64,000 nt of DNA. It comes from Vogesella margarita. GTDB taxonomy: Bacteria > Pseudomonadota > Gammaproteobacteria > Burkholderiales > Chromobacteriaceae. A program made the position numbers and the translations under genes. This document shows, one piece after another, positions 1 to 8,712 of this stretch. Numbering within the stretch: the stretch's first letter is position 1; each line of letters begins with the position of its first letter. Below the pieces are notes generated by a model. The model did not search any database and was not told where the DNA came from. It was given only the letters and a program-made list of their open reading frames with translations. Location: NCBI RefSeq assembly GCF_028548475.1, contig NZ_JAQQLE010000002.1, forward strand, positions 62,001 through 126,000, in the 5' to 3' direction.

Positions 1-1129
1 GGGCACGCCACGGGAAGGCGCCGGCGGCATAGTCTATCCTGGCCAGATAGGGAGGATAGCGCGCGGCGAAGCGTTGCTTGCCCCACAGCGCGTACTCCGC
101 GGTGGCCTCGTCCACCCACACGTCCATCAGCGCGCCCAGCCACCAGCCGTCGCCGGTCTCGGTCAGCCAGCGGAAGCCCAGCTGCGGCTCGTACAGCAGG
201 TACTCGTTCCAGCGGCTGTCGCGGTCCGCGCTTTCCACCCAACCCAGCAGGCCGATGATGGTCCAGGTCTTGCCGTCGATGGTGGCCTCGCTGCCGTTGG
301 CCAGCGTGAAGCGCAGCATGCTGCCCTGCACGCTCTGGTGCTGGGCCAGCACGGTGGCGTGCTCGCCCTGGATGTCGACCTCGCTGCTGCAGGACGGGCA
401 GTTGAGGTGGGTGGCAGTGCCGGCGCGGTAGTCGAGGCCGGCGCCGCACTGCGGGCAGTCCAGCTGCTGCACGCTGCCCTTGAGCTTGCCGGTGGCGGCC
501 TCGATCATGCGCTCATCGCGCAGGCGCTGCATGTTCAGCTGCGGGAGCGTCACCGCCTCGCCCAGGTACAGCTGCGGCGGCTGGCCGTCGCTGTAGTCCA
601 GGGTCAGGAAGTGGCCGCCGCTGCGCGCGTCGGCGACCGGTGCGTCGTAGCCGGGCTGCAGCTGGCGCGGCAGCTCGCCCTCGCCGGCGACGCAGCGCGC
701 CTGGCGGATGTCGCTGAAAATGAAGTGGCTGTTGTCCTGTTGCCAGCCCTGTCCGGCGCGCAGCTGGTCGAAAGGCGGGGCCGTATCGCTACTGCCCTGT
801 GCCCGGGTCAGCACGTACTGGCCGACGCTTTCCGCCAGCCAGGCGCTTTCGCCGTCGTCGAACAGCACGTGCCACTCGTTCCAGCTGCCGGCATCAAAGG
901 CCAGCTGGATGCGGCCCACCACGGTGAACTGGCGGCCGCGCCAGATGCCTGCGCTTGCGATCTGCAGCGGCGAGTAGTCGTCCAGCAGTGCGGCCATCTT
1001 GCCGATGTCGCGCACGCTGTCCGCGTCGCGCAGCAGCGTGCTGTGGCAATAGGAACACACCGCCAGCACCGAGCTGGTGGCGTGGAAGCGCACTTCGGCG
1101 CCGCAGGCGGGGCAGGCGACGCGGTACAT
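1..1129 (-). CDS. DUF4178 domain protein (3' end outside window)
   Basis: The leftward frame stays open from the ATG at 1129 to the window edge, about 376 codons, so the C-terminus is missing. Two CxxC zinc-ribbon pairs are visible: CPAC near residue 6 with CSYC near residue 25, and CPQC/CPSC near residues 220-245. Each precedes a beta-rich, Trp-rich stretch typical of DUF4178, so at least two copies of the domain are present. The ATG overlaps the stop of a ten-codon ORF (1130-1159, MTKQPAANPA) that itself starts at the stop of the SPFH gene, which suggests translational coupling. Function is unknown; the family is usually found beside SPFH, DUF350 and polyamine genes, as here. Confidence 0.8.
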   Translation of the reverse strand, partial: MYRVACPACGAEVRFHATSSVLAVCSYCHSTLLRDADSVRDIGKMAALLDDYSPLQIASAGIWRGRQFTVVGRIQLAFDAGSWNEWHVLFDDGESAWLAESVGQYVLTRAQGSSDTAPPFDQLRAGQGWQQDNSHFIFSDIRQARCVAGEGELPRQLQPGYDAPVADARSGGHFLTLDYSDGQPPQLYLGEAVTLPQLNMQRLRDERMIEAATGKLKGSVQQLDCPQCGAGLDYRAGTATHLNCPSCSSEVDIQGEHATVLAQHQSVQGSMLRFTLANGSEATIDGKTWTIIGLLGWVESADRDSRWNEYLLYEPQLGFRWLTETGDGWWLGALMDVWVDEATAEYALWGKQRFAARYPPYLARIDYAAGAFPWRA

Positions 1130-1135
1130 CAGGCA

Positions 1136-1147
1136 GGGTTGGCCGCA
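1136..1147 (+). repeat. Uptake-like repeat, variant copy
   Basis: GGGTTGGCCGCA, an 11-of-13 version of the window-wide word, lies in the junction between the SPFH and DUF4178 genes. Confidence 0.6.
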
Positions 1148-1163
1148 GGCTGCTTGGTCATGC

Positions 1164-2195
1164 TCAGCCCACCAGCTTCTTCAGCACGTCGGCCTTGGCC
1201 GTGTCGTAGTCGGCCTGGGTGATCAGGCCGGCGTCCAGCAGCGCCTTGAGCTGCGCCAGCTTGGCCTGCGGGCTGTCGCCGGTGTCGGCGGCCGGCGCGG
1301 CTGGCGGCTCGGCAGGTGCGGCGGCCGTCGGCTGCAGCGTCTGCTGCATGGCCTGGGTCATGATCTGGCCGACGCCGACCCCGGCGGCCAAGCCGGCGCC
1401 GATGCCGGCCAGCCCGCCCTCGTTCTGCGCCGCCAGCGGGATGGCTTCCGCCGCCTGGTAGCGGGTGTACTGGTTCAGGTCGCCCGCCATGCCCATCGCG
1501 ATGCGCTTGTCGATGGCCTTCTGCAGCTCTTCCGGCAGCGAGATGTTCTCCACCGCGAAGCTGTCCAGCGCCACGCCGTAGCGCGCGAACACCGGCAGCA
1601 GCGCCGTCTTGATGGTGTCGGCCATCAGCCCCTGGTTGGCCGCCATGTCGAGGAAGGGCACGGCGCTGCCGCCCAGGGTGCTGGCCATGGTGGCCACCAC
1701 CTGGTTGCGCAGCTGCTGTTCCAGATCGTCCACGGTGTAGCTGTCGCGGGTGCCGCTGACCTCGCTGTAGAACAGTTTCGGGTCGGTGATGCGGTAGCTG
1801 TAGATGCCGAAGGCGCGCAGGCGCACCATGCCGAAGTCCTTGTCGCGCAGCGTCACCGGCTGCGGCGTGCCCCACTTGCGCCCCAGCTGCAGCCGGGTGC
1901 TGAAGAACACCAGGTCGGACTTGAAGGGCGATTCGAACAGCTTGTCCCAGTGCTGCAGGTAGGTGAGCACCGGCAGCGTCTGGGTGGTGAGCTTGTACAT
2001 GCCGGGGCCGAACACGTCGGCGATCTTGCCCTCGTTGATGAACACCGCCATCTGCGATTCGCGCACCGTCAGGCTGGCGCCGTACTGGATCTCGTTGTCC
2101 TGCATCGGGTAGCGCCAGGCCAGCACGCCGTCGCCCTCCTCCTGCCATTCCAGGATGTCGATGAACTGCTTGGAAATGAAGGAAAACAGACTCAT
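1164..2195 (-). CDS. SPFH (stomatin/prohibitin-like) protein with C-terminal SHOCT domain
   Basis: 343 residues. The start MSLFSFISKQFIDILEW is typical of the 'virion core protein-like' SPFH family (COG4260). The SPFH core covers about residues 25-230, followed by an Ala/Gly-rich low-complexity linker. A final SHOCT-type helical hairpin (LAQLKALLDAGLITQADYD, about residues 310-340) is often involved in oligomerisation. There is no clear transmembrane helix, so membrane association through the N-terminus is an inference. Such proteins form membrane-associated rings or scaffolds. The gene lies between DUF350 and DUF4178 genes in the same direction, forming a likely operon. Exact function is unknown. 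Confidence 0.85.
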   Translation of the reverse strand: MSLFSFISKQFIDILEWQEEGDGVLAWRYPMQDNEIQYGASLTVRESQMAVFINEGKIADVFGPGMYKLTTQTLPVLTYLQHWDKLFESPFKSDLVFFSTRLQLGRKWGTPQPVTLRDKDFGMVRLRAFGIYSYRITDPKLFYSEVSGTRDSYTVDDLEQQLRNQVVATMASTLGGSAVPFLDMAANQGLMADTIKTALLPVFARYGVALDSFAVENISLPEELQKAIDKRIAMGMAGDLNQYTRYQAAEAIPLAAQNEGGLAGIGAGLAAGVGVGQIMTQAMQQTLQPTAAAPAEPPAAPAADTGDSPQAKLAQLKALLDAGLITQADYDTAKADVLKKLVG

Positions 2196-2210
2196 GGCGA
2201 AGACTCCATC

Positions 2211-2223
2211 AAGGTTGGCCGCA
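2211..2223 (+). repeat. Uptake-like 13-mer, exact copy
   Basis: AAGGTTGGCCGCA in the short spacer between the DUF350 and SPFH genes. Confidence 0.8.
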
Positions 2224-2247
2224 GCGCGAACCGCCTGCGGCAGGCGG

Positions 2248-2649
2248 TTACGACAGGCTGCCGGCGTTCAGCACGCCCACCGCCAGCTGCACGCTGCCGG
2301 CCAGGAGGCCCATGGCGGTGTTGTTGTCCTGCAGCGCCTGCTGCAGGTCGCGCACGCAGCGCGACAGCAGCATGTGCACCACGATCTGCACCAGCATGGC
2401 CAGCACGCCCCACAGCAGGAAGCTGTGCAGGGTGTTCAGGTGCCAGGCGCTGGAGGCCAGCGTCAGCGAGAAGCCCAGCAGCGCGCCGCCGAAGGACAAC
2501 GCCGCCGCCTGGTTGTGCTGGCGGATCAGCTGCATCTCGTTCAGCGGCGTTACGCGGCAGTACAGCACGGTGAACAGCGCCAGCAGCAGCGCGCCGCTGC
2601 CCACGTAGGACAGGTAGGCCAACAGGGCGGGCAGGAAGGCGGTCGACAT
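2248..2649 (-). CDS. DUF350 four-helix membrane protein
   Basis: 133 residues with four hydrophobic segments, near residues 8-30, 50-68, 74-95 and 112-130, matching the DUF350/YjfL family of small inner-membrane proteins. It is the first gene of the leftward DUF350-SPFH-DUF4178 set and diverges from the spermidine synthase homologue at 2702, with about 50 bases between the starts that must hold both promoters. DUF350 proteins recur in PspA/SPFH/polyamine neighbourhoods. Biochemical function is not established. Confidence 0.85.
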   Translation of the reverse strand: MSTAFLPALLAYLSYVGSGALLLALFTVLYCRVTPLNEMQLIRQHNQAAALSFGGALLGFSLTLASSAWHLNTLHSFLLWGVLAMLVQIVVHMLLSRCVRDLQQALQDNNTAMGLLAGSVQLAVGVLNAGSLS

Positions 2650-2701
2650 ATGCAGCGTCCTTGGCAGGCTTGGGCAATAATGGCCATTCTACCCACGTTT
2701 C

Positions 2702-4225
2702 ATGAGTGCCGGCATGCGCGATCGTCTGCTTATCCTGTCCGTTTTTGTGGTGGCATCCTGCGGCCTCGCCTACGAGCTGATAGCCGGTGCGCTGGCCAGC
2801 TACCTGCTGGGCGACTCGGTGCTGCAGTTCTCGTCCATCATCGGCTGCTACCTGTTTGCCATGGGCGTCGGCTCGCACCTGTCGCAGTATGTAAAAGATG
2901 AACGGGTGCTGGATACATTCATCGAGATCGAGCTGCTGGTGGCGCTCCTGGGTGGGCTGTCGGCCAGCGCCCTGTTCGCGGTGTTCGCCTGGAGCGGTGA
3001 GTCGTTCCGCCTCATGCTGTACGCGCTGGTGTTCCTCACCGGCGCCATGGTGGGCATGGAGATCCCGCTGGTGATGCGCGCGCTGAACCAGCGTCAGCAG
3101 CGCTTTGCCGAGCTGGTGAGCCGCGTGCTTACCTTCGACTACCTGGGCGCGCTGGCGGTGTCGCTGCTGTTCCCCATCGTGCTGGCGCCGCGGCTGGGGC
3201 TGGCGCGCTCGGCGCTGCTGTTCGGCCTGTCCAACGTGGCGGTGGCGCTGTGGACCTGCCGCGTGTTCCGCGCCGAGCTCGTGCGGCCAACCTTGCAGTA
3301 CCTGCGCAGCCTGCTGGTGCTCTTGGTGCTGGGCGGCGGCTTCATCGCTGCCGACGAGCTGACGCGCTGGAACGAGAAGGCCATCTACGGCGACGACGTG
3401 ATCCACGCCGAAACCACGCCCTACCAGCGCCTGGTGCTGACGCGCTGGAAGGGCGACCTGCGGCTGTACATCAACGGTAACCTGCAGTTTTCCAGCCGCG
3501 ACGAGCACCGCTACCACGAGGCGCTGGTGCACCCGGTGCTGGGTGCGCTGCCGTGGGCGCGGCGAGTGCTGATCCTGGGCGGCGGCGACGGCCTGGCCGC
3601 GCGCGAGGTGCTGAAGTACCCGAATGTGCAGCAGGTGACACTGGTGGACCTGGACCCGGCGATGACCGGCCTGTTCGCCCGCTCGGCGCCGCTGGTGGCG
3701 CTCAACGGCGGCTCGCTGCAAAGCCCGCGCCTGCGCGTGGTCAACGACGACGCCGCGCGCTGGCTGGAGCGGCACGGCGAGGTATTCGACGCCATCATCG
3801 TCGACTTCCCCGACCCGTCCAGCTTCGCGCTGGGCAAGCTGTACTCGGTGCCGCTGTACCGGCTGCTGTCGCGCCATCTGGCTGAAAACGGGCTGGCGGT
3901 GGTGCAGTCGACCTCGCCTTACCACGCGCCGCGCTCGTATTGGAGCATCTACGCCACGCTGCAGGCGGCGGGCCTCGCCACCACGCCCTATCACGCCTAC
4001 GTGCCGTCCTTCGGCGAGTGGGGTTTCATCATCGCCGCCCATCGCCCCGGCTACACCCCGCCGCAGGCCTACCGCGTGCCGATGAAATTCCTCGACCGCG
4101 AGGCCACGCGGCAGATGTTCTTCTTTCCGCCCGATATGCGGCGCTGGAACGTGCTGCCCAATGAGCTGAACAACCAGATACTGGTGCACTACTTCGAGCA
4201 GGACTGGTCGCAGGTGATTCGCTAG
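2702..4225 (+). CDS. Membrane-anchored spermidine synthase (polyamine aminopropyltransferase) homologue
   Basis: 507 residues, nearly twice the length of soluble SpeE. Residues 1-220 hold about seven hydrophobic helices. Residues 230-500 form the aminopropyltransferase domain, with the SAM-binding GGGDGLAAREV motif near residue 295, VDLDPAMT shortly after, and the DFPDPSS motif near residue 365. Expected chemistry is transfer of aminopropyl from decarboxylated SAM to a diamine. The real substrate is uncertain because membrane-fused SpeE homologues are poorly characterised. It is followed 109 bases later by an FAD oxidoreductase gene. No strong ribosome binding site is seen; a second ATG at 2714 is possible. 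Confidence 0.85.
   Translation: MSAGMRDRLLILSVFVVASCGLAYELIAGALASYLLGDSVLQFSSIIGCYLFAMGVGSHLSQYVKDERVLDTFIEIELLVALLGGLSASALFAVFAWSGESFRLMLYALVFLTGAMVGMEIPLVMRALNQRQQRFAELVSRVLTFDYLGALAVSLLFPIVLAPRLGLARSALLFGLSNVAVALWTCRVFRAELVRPTLQYLRSLLVLLVLGGGFIAADELTRWNEKAIYGDDVIHAETTPYQRLVLTRWKGDLRLYINGNLQFSSRDEHRYHEALVHPVLGALPWARRVLILGGGDGLAAREVLKYPNVQQVTLVDLDPAMTGLFARSAPLVALNGGSLQSPRLRVVNDDAARWLERHGEVFDAIIVDFPDPSSFALGKLYSVPLYRLLSRHLAENGLAVVQSTSPYHAPRSYWSIYATLQAAGLATTPYHAYVPSFGEWGFIIAAHRPGYTPPQAYRVPMKFLDREATRQMFFFPPDMRRWNVLPNELNNQILVHYFEQDWSQVIR
3282..3294 (-). repeat. Uptake-like 13-mer, exact copy inside a gene
   Basis: TGCGGCCAACCTT within the spermidine synthase homologue, read there as Arg-Pro-Thr-Leu. 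Confidence 0.8.
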
Positions 4226-4334
4226 GCGTGGGAAACAGGGCAAACGACGAGGCCGCGCAGCGGGTCAGACTTATGAGTGAACGAGTGAGCCACGCCACCA
4301 TCGGCCCGCGCCGCAGCGGGATTGGTCCGTGCTG

Positions 4335-5930
4335 ATGCAGCGCCGCGATTTCCTGCGTACCGCCGCCCTGCTCGCCGGCCTGCCCTTGTTGGGTGGCTGC
4401 CGGCAGGTGCTGGGCTGGGGCCTGCCGATAGACGTTTTCCGCCCCGGCATGGCCGCCGGCCACCGCCTGCGCGACGCCGCCTCCCTGCCGCCGCCACGCG
4501 GCACGCGCCGCGTCGATACCGTCATCGTCGGCAGCGGTGTGGCCGGGCTGTTTGCCGGCTGGCGGCTGGCGCGTGAAGGCTACCGCGACTTCGTGCTGCT
4601 GAACGGGCCGGAGCCGGACGGCAACGCCGCCGGCGGCGCCTTCGGCGAGTGGCGCTACCCCACCGGCGCGCACTACCTGCCGCTGCCCTCGCCCGAGTCG
4701 GCGCACGTGCGCACGCTGCTGGCCGAGATGGGCGTGATCGAGGCAGGCGGCGCCAGCCTGCGGCCAACCTTCGACGAGCGCGTGCTGGTGCACGCGCCGG
4801 ACGAGCGGCTGTGGCGTGACGGCCAGTGGCAGGATGGCCTGCTGCCGCGCGGCCTCGGCGCCGACGACGACGCGCAGCAGCGGCGCTTCCTGCTTCACGT
4901 GAAACAACTGCAGCAACAGCACGGCACCGACGGACGGCGCGTGTTCACCGTGCCCACCGCGCTGGCCTCAACCGACCCGGCCTGGCGCGCGCTGGACCGC
5001 CAGAGCTTTGCCAGCTGGCTGGCGGCGCACGGCTACACCGCGCCCGGCCTGCTGTGGTACCTCGACTACTGCTGCCGCGACGACTACGGCAGCACGCTGG
5101 CGCAGACCTCGGCCTGGGCCGGCCTGCACTACTTCGCCGCCCGCGGCGGCCACGCGGCCAACGCCGAAGACGGCGCGGTGCTGACCTGGCCGGACGGACT
5201 CGCCCCGCTGCTGCGCCACATGCGCAGCCGCATCGGTGCCGAACGGCAGCTCCCCGGCGCCGCCTGGCGCATCCAGATGCAGGGCCAGCAGGCACAGGTG
5301 GATTATGTCGATGCCGGCGGTGCACAGCGCCTGCTGGCGCGGCGCGTCATCGTCGCCACGCCGCTGCACGTGGCCTGGCACCTGCTGCCGTCCATGCGCA
5401 GCCTGGGCTTCGAGCGTGCCCACCTGCCGCCGCGCGCGCCGTGGCTGGTGGGCAATGTGCTGCTCGATCGCTTCCCGCAAGAGCCCGAACAGTCAACGCT
5501 CGCCTGGGACAACGTGGTGTACGGCAGCACCGGCCTCGGCTACGTGGTGGCTACGCACCAGCTGATCCGCGTCGCGCTGCCCGAGCGCACCGTGTTCACC
5601 ACCTACCATGCCTTTGCCGATGCGGCGCCCGATGCCACCCGGCCATGGTTGGCCGCAGCCGGGGCCGACGCGCTGTTCGAGCTGGCCACGCAGGATCTCT
5701 ACACCGTGTACGGAGCGCGCCTGCGCCGCCACCTGCTGGCCGCCCGCCTCACCGTGCGCGCCCACGCCATGGCCAGCCCGCAGCCGGGCTTCCTGGCCAA
5801 CGCCGGCCTGGCCGCGCTGCGCGCCGCCGACGGCCCCATCCTGTTCGCGCATTCGGACCTCTCCGGTCTGTCTTTGTTTGAAGAAGCCGCGTGGTGGGGC
5901 GACGTGGCGGCGCGACGGGTGCTGGGCTGA
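4335..5930 (+). CDS. Exported or lipid-anchored FAD/NAD(P)-binding oxidoreductase
   Basis: 531 residues from the ATG at 4335; GTG at 4329 is an alternative. The N-terminus has a twin-arginine motif (RRDFLR), a hydrophobic stretch and a lipobox ending in Cys22 (LGGC), so Tat export and lipidation are likely. A dinucleotide-binding [10 protein letters not shown] follows near residue 64, and the architecture is that of the amine-oxidase-like FAD superfamily. It lies directly downstream of the membrane spermidine synthase homologue in the same direction, so polyamine or amine oxidation is an attractive but unproven role. An exact uptake-like 13-mer (4759-4771) and a variant lie inside it. Confidence 0.75.
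   Translation: MQRRDFLRTAALLAGLPLLGGCRQVLGWGLPIDVFRPGMAAGHRLRDAASLPPPRGTRRVDTVIVGSGVAGLFAGWRLAREGYRDFVLLNGPEPDGNAAGGAFGEWRYPTGAHYLPLPSPESAHVRTLLAEMGVIEAGGASLRPTFDERVLVHAPDERLWRDGQWQDGLLPRGLGADDDAQQRRFLLHVKQLQQQHGTDGRRVFTVPTALASTDPAWRALDRQSFASWLAAHGYTAPGLLWYLDYCCRDDYGSTLAQTSAWAGLHYFAARGGHAANAEDGAVLTWPDGLAPLLRHMRSRIGAERQLPGAAWRIQMQGQQAQVDYVDAGGAQRLLARRVIVATPLHVAWHLLPSMRSLGFERAHLPPRAPWLVGNVLLDRFPQEPEQSTLAWDNVVYGSTGLGYVVATHQLIRVALPERTVFTTYHAFADAAPDATRPWLAAAGADALFELATQDLYTVYGARLRRHLLAARLTVRAHAMASPQPGFLANAGLAALRAADGPILFAHSDLSGLSLFEEAAWWGDVAARRVLG
4759..4771 (-). repeat. Uptake-like 13-mer, exact copy inside a gene
   Basis: TGCGGCCAACCTT within the FAD oxidoreductase gene, read as Leu-Arg-Pro-Thr-Phe. 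Confidence 0.8.
5647..5657 (+). repeat. Uptake-like repeat, variant copy
   Basis: GGTTGGCCGCA (11 of 13) within the FAD oxidoreductase gene. Confidence 0.6.
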
Positions 5931-5995
5931 GGCGGCCGGCCGCTGGCGGCGCGTATGCTAAAATGCGGCATCGGCAGCCACCCGCGAGTATCCCC

Positions 5996-7240
5996 ATGCG
6001 TATCGGAACCCCTCTTTCCGCGTCGGCCCGACGCGTCATGCTGCTGGGCAGCGGCGAACTGGGCAAGGAAGTGGTCATCGCCCTGCAGCGCCTCGGCGTG
6101 GAAACCATCGCCGTCGACCGCTATCCCGACGCACCGGCGATGCAGGTCGCGCACCGCAGCCACGTCATCAACATGGCCGACCCGGCCGCGCTGCGCGCGC
6201 TGGTGGAAGCCGAGCGGCCGCACCTGATCGTGCCGGAGATCGAGGCCATCGCCACCGAGGAGCTGCTGCGCATCGAGGCCGACGGCCTTGCCGAGGTCAT
6301 CCCCACCGCGCGTGCGGCCAACCTGACCATGAACCGCGAGGGCATCCGCCGTCTGGCCGCCGAGGAGCTGGGCCTGCCGACCTCGCCGTACGCCTTTGCC
6401 GCGAGCGAGGCCGAGCTGCAGGCGGCCATTGACGCGGGCATCGGCTACCCCTGCCTGGTGAAGCCGGTGATGTCGTCCAGCGGCAAGGGGCAGTCGCTGC
6501 TGCGCGGGCCTGACGATGTGGCCGCCGCCTGGCAGTACGCGCTCAGCGCCGGCCGCGTCGACAGGGGGCTGGTGATCGTCGAGGGCTTCATCGACTTCGA
6601 CTACGAGATCACCCTGCTCACCGTGCGCGCCAGTGACGGCGCCGGCGGCATCGCCACCCACTTCTGCGCGCCGGTCGGCCACCTGCAGCAGAGCGGCGAC
6701 TACGTGGAAAGCTGGCAGCCGCAGCCGATGTCGCCGCTGGCGCTGCAGCGCGCGCAGAACATGGCGGCCAAGGTGACCGCCGCGCTGGGCGGGCGCGGCC
6801 TGTTCGGCGTCGAGCTGTTCGTCAAGGGCGACCAGGTGTGGTTCTCCGAGGTCAGCCCGCGCCCGCACGACACCGGGCTGGTGACGCTGGCCAGCCAGAT
6901 CTACAGTGAATTCGAGCTGCACGCGCGCGCCATCCTCGGCCTGCCGGTGGACGTCACGCTGCGCGATGCCGCGGCGTCAGCGGTGATCTACGGCGGCCTG
7001 CAGGAGGCCGGCATCGCCTTCGACGGCGTGGCCGAGGCGCTGGCGGTGCCGGGCGCCGACCTGCGCCTGTTCGGCAAGCCGGAAAGCTTCGAACGCCGCC
7101 GCATGGGGGTGGCGGTGGCACGGGCGGACGACGTGGCCACCGCGCGCGAACGCGCACGGCTGGCGGCGGGCAAGGTCAAGCCTGTCAGCGGCAACCAGGC
7201 GTTGCCGCCAGGCTCGGCACCGTATTCAGACAAGGAGTGA
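5996..7240 (+). CDS. purT: Formate-dependent phosphoribosylglycinamide formyltransferase
   Basis: 414 residues from ATG 5996 ([18 protein letters not shown]), slightly longer than the usual ~392. PurT converts GAR, formate and ATP to formyl-GAR in purine synthesis. The ATP-grasp fold is clear: an N-terminal Rossmann segment with GSGELGKEV near residue 18, a conserved [12 protein letters not shown] phosphate loop near residue 155, [13 protein letters not shown] near residue 195, and the metal-binding end with [25 protein letters not shown] near residues 265-290. The FKBP gene begins nine bases after its stop, so the two are probably co-transcribed. A 12-base variant of the uptake-like word (6313-6324) encodes Ala-Ala-Asn-Leu inside it. 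Confidence 0.95.
   Translation: MRIGTPLSASARRVMLLGSGELGKEVVIALQRLGVETIAVDRYPDAPAMQVAHRSHVINMADPAALRALVEAERPHLIVPEIEAIATEELLRIEADGLAEVIPTARAANLTMNREGIRRLAAEELGLPTSPYAFAASEAELQAAIDAGIGYPCLVKPVMSSSGKGQSLLRGPDDVAAAWQYALSAGRVDRGLVIVEGFIDFDYEITLLTVRASDGAGGIATHFCAPVGHLQQSGDYVESWQPQPMSPLALQRAQNMAAKVTAALGGRGLFGVELFVKGDQVWFSEVSPRPHDTGLVTLASQIYSEFELHARAILGLPVDVTLRDAAASAVIYGGLQEAGIAFDGVAEALAVPGADLRLFGKPESFERRRMGVAVARADDVATARERARLAAGKVKPVSGNQALPPGSAPYSDKE
6313..6324 (-). repeat. Uptake-like repeat, 12-base copy inside purT
   Basis: TGCGGCCAACCT, lacking only the last base of the 13-mer; encodes Ala-Ala-Asn-Leu. Confidence 0.65.
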
Positions 7241-7248
7241 CAGACAGC

Positions 7249-7590
7249 ATGAATGACGAATTGCGGATTGAAGACCTGCAGCCGGGCGACGGCAAGGCGG
7301 TGGTCAAGGGTGCGCTGATTACCACCCAGTACCGCGGCTGGTTGGAGGACGGCACCTGCTTCGATTCCTCCTACCAGCGTGGCAAGCCGTTCCAGTGCGT
7401 GATCGGCAGCGGCCGCGTGATCAAGGGCTGGGACCTGGGCCTGATGGGCATGCGCGTCGGCGGCAAGCGCAAGCTGTGGGTGCCGGCCCACCTCGCCTAC
7501 GGCGAGCGCCAGATCGGCGCCCACATCACGCCGCACTCTAACCTGATCTTCGAGATCGAGCTATTGGAAGTCCTGACCCGCGACGACTGA
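7249..7590 (+). CDS. FKBP-type peptidyl-prolyl cis-trans isomerase
   Basis: 113 residues from ATG 7249, preceded by AAGGAG at 7232-7237; a GTG at 7237 overlapping the purT stop is less likely. This is a single FKBP domain: GALITTQYRGWLEDG, FDSSYQRGKPFQCVIGSGRVIKGWD and GGKRKLWVPAHLAYG are the hallmark segments, ending in LIFEIELLEV. No signal peptide is present, so it is cytoplasmic. It accelerates X-Pro isomerisation during folding. It lies immediately after purT and ahead of a strong rho-independent terminator. Confidence 0.93.
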   Translation: MNDELRIEDLQPGDGKAVVKGALITTQYRGWLEDGTCFDSSYQRGKPFQCVIGSGRVIKGWDLGLMGMRVGGKRKLWVPAHLAYGERQIGAHITPHSNLIFEIELLEVLTRDD

Positions 7591-7607
7591 GCGACGTCGG
7601 CAGCAAC

Positions 7608-7646
7608 AAAAACCCCCGCTACCGGTGTCCGGCAGCGGGGGTTTTT
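7608..7646 (+). terminator. Rho-independent terminator after the FKBP gene
   Basis: A 13-base stem (AAAAACCCCCGCT at 7608-7620 with AGCGGGGGTTTTT at 7634-7646), 13-base loop and terminal T-run. Confidence 0.9.
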
Positions 7647-7663
7647 GCTGTGTGTTTATGGCC

Positions 7664-7676
7664 AAGGTTGGCCGCA
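7664..7676 (+). repeat. Uptake-like 13-mer, exact copy
   Basis: AAGGTTGGCCGCA just downstream of the FKBP terminator. Confidence 0.8.
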
Positions 7677-7684
7677 GTGTGGGG

Positions 7685-7819
7685 GGTATGATTCGTGACC
7701 AACTACTGTCACAAATCATACCGGCAGCCCAGAACCTGCTTATTGCAGTTTGCAGCCCGCAGGCAATAAGCGCCCGGCGCCGGGCAAGGCAATTCGTGAC
7801 GCGAGGTGTCACGAATCAT
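7685..7819. repeat. Paired-palindrome element (REP/BIME-like)
   Basis: Four half-sites built on ATTCGTGAC. Arm 7685-7699 pairs with 7708-7722 (15 bases, one mismatch, 8-base loop). Arm 7792-7800 pairs with 7808-7816 (9 bases perfect, 7-base loop). The outer arms 7688-7699 and 7808-7819 are also a perfect 12-base inverted repeat. Between them GCTTATTGC (7738-7746) pairs with GCAATAAGC (7763-7771). The element sits between the convergent FKBP and XRE genes, so it is unlikely to be a promoter operator, and no T-run follows either hairpin. Confidence 0.6.
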
Positions 7820-7825
7820 GTCGCT

Positions 7826-8221
7826 TCAGAATTCGACGGTTACCTTCTTCGCCCCCATCGCCTTGGCACGGGCGATCAGCTGCTCCAGCGTGGCATCGGC
7901 CAGCAGGATGCCGGTCAGCGGCGCGGCTGGCTGCGCCGTCGGGGCTGGGGCGATAGTCACGGGGGGCGCCACCGGCGGTGGCGGGCTGACCGCGGCGGTG
8001 GCGCTGTCGGCCAGCAGCGTCGCCAGCACCTTGCTCAGCCGTTCGTAGGCTTCGCGGCTGGGCTTGATGTTGCTGCCGTCCTGCGCCTCGTAGCGCTGGA
8101 TGGCGGCGGTGGACAGCCCGACCTGGGCTGCCAGCGCGGTACGCGACAGCTGCAATTGCTTGCGGATGGCTTTCAGCGCCGGGGCAAATTCGGCGCTTTC
8201 AAAGTCGGGCAATACGGACAT
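7826..8221 (-). CDS. XRE-family helix-turn-helix regulator
   Basis: 131 residues from the ATG at 8221 (MSVLPDFESAEF). Residues 15-60 form an HTH_XRE domain (ALKAIRKQLQLSRTALAAQ, then LSTAAIQRYEAQDG). An Ala/Pro-rich linker follows, and the end (TLEQLIARAKAMGAKKVTVEF) could be a small dimerisation tail. The target is unknown. The gene is monocistronic, with an unusually AT-rich, repeat-containing upstream region (8222-8530) suggesting autoregulation or acquisition of the region. It converges with the FKBP gene. Confidence 0.8.
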   Translation of the reverse strand: MSVLPDFESAEFAPALKAIRKQLQLSRTALAAQVGLSTAAIQRYEAQDGSNIKPSREAYERLSKVLATLLADSATAAVSPPPPVAPPVTIAPAPTAQPAAPLTGILLADATLEQLIARAKAMGAKKVTVEF

Positions 8222-8712
8222 CGTGCTCTCCGGCTGACGGGAAGAAGCGCTGATCATACACACGATGCAGCGGTTAATACATAAAAACACACAAAAACAT
8301 ACGCGTCAGCCAGGTGTGTGTATTGTGTTCGCCACAGTTTCTGTATTAATCATACTGATGTGTTGTTTGTGCGGTGTAAAACTATTGGTTTATCAAAGGC
8401 GTGCACTGTATGTGTGATTTGTTTTGCGATGACAATCACACTGTCAATACAGTCGCGTCATGTCGTCAATCAGTGGTTGTGTGTTTTTGTGTGATTCGAT
8501 GCAGCGGTATACGGCCTGATTCATACTGCCACACGGGAGCATGGCCGGCCCGATGCCGGGCCGGCACGGCCGCAATCACGAGCGCCGCGTTGCGGTGCCT
8601 GCTTGATGCCGCCCTTGTATGCCGGCGAGCCGTCACCTGTCTTCCGTGGCCGGTGTTGACGCTGCCGTATCGCCTGGTCGGGTTGCCGGTGGGGGCGGTG
8701 GCAGACCCCGCT
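8222..8712. promoter_or_regulatory. 491-base AT-rich spacer upstream of the XRE gene
   Basis: No convincing gene. The part from 8250 to 8530 is rich in TGTG/CACA runs and TTAATACA-like words. CGATGCAGCGGT occurs twice in direct orientation at 8263-8274 and 8497-8508, enclosing most of the AT-rich part. A GC-only hairpin without a T-run (GCCGGCCCG at 8544-8552 with CGGGCCGGC at 8557-8565) lies near the end of the leftward DinB gene. The promoter of the XRE gene must be here, but I cannot place its boxes. Confidence 0.45.

Noticed and set aside
2192-4243. Long open frames antisense to confirmed genes, for example about 680 codons opposite the spermidine synthase homologue and about 500 codons on the plus strand near 1077-2573.
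   Set aside because: GC-rich DNA gives long open antisense frames. Their products are His/Arg/Gln/Ala-rich without domains, while the sense frames encode recognisable families.
7608-7646. Possible REP-like repeat after the FKBP gene.
   Set aside because: The symmetric stem with A/T runs is a standard bidirectional terminator; only the element further right has REP-like features.
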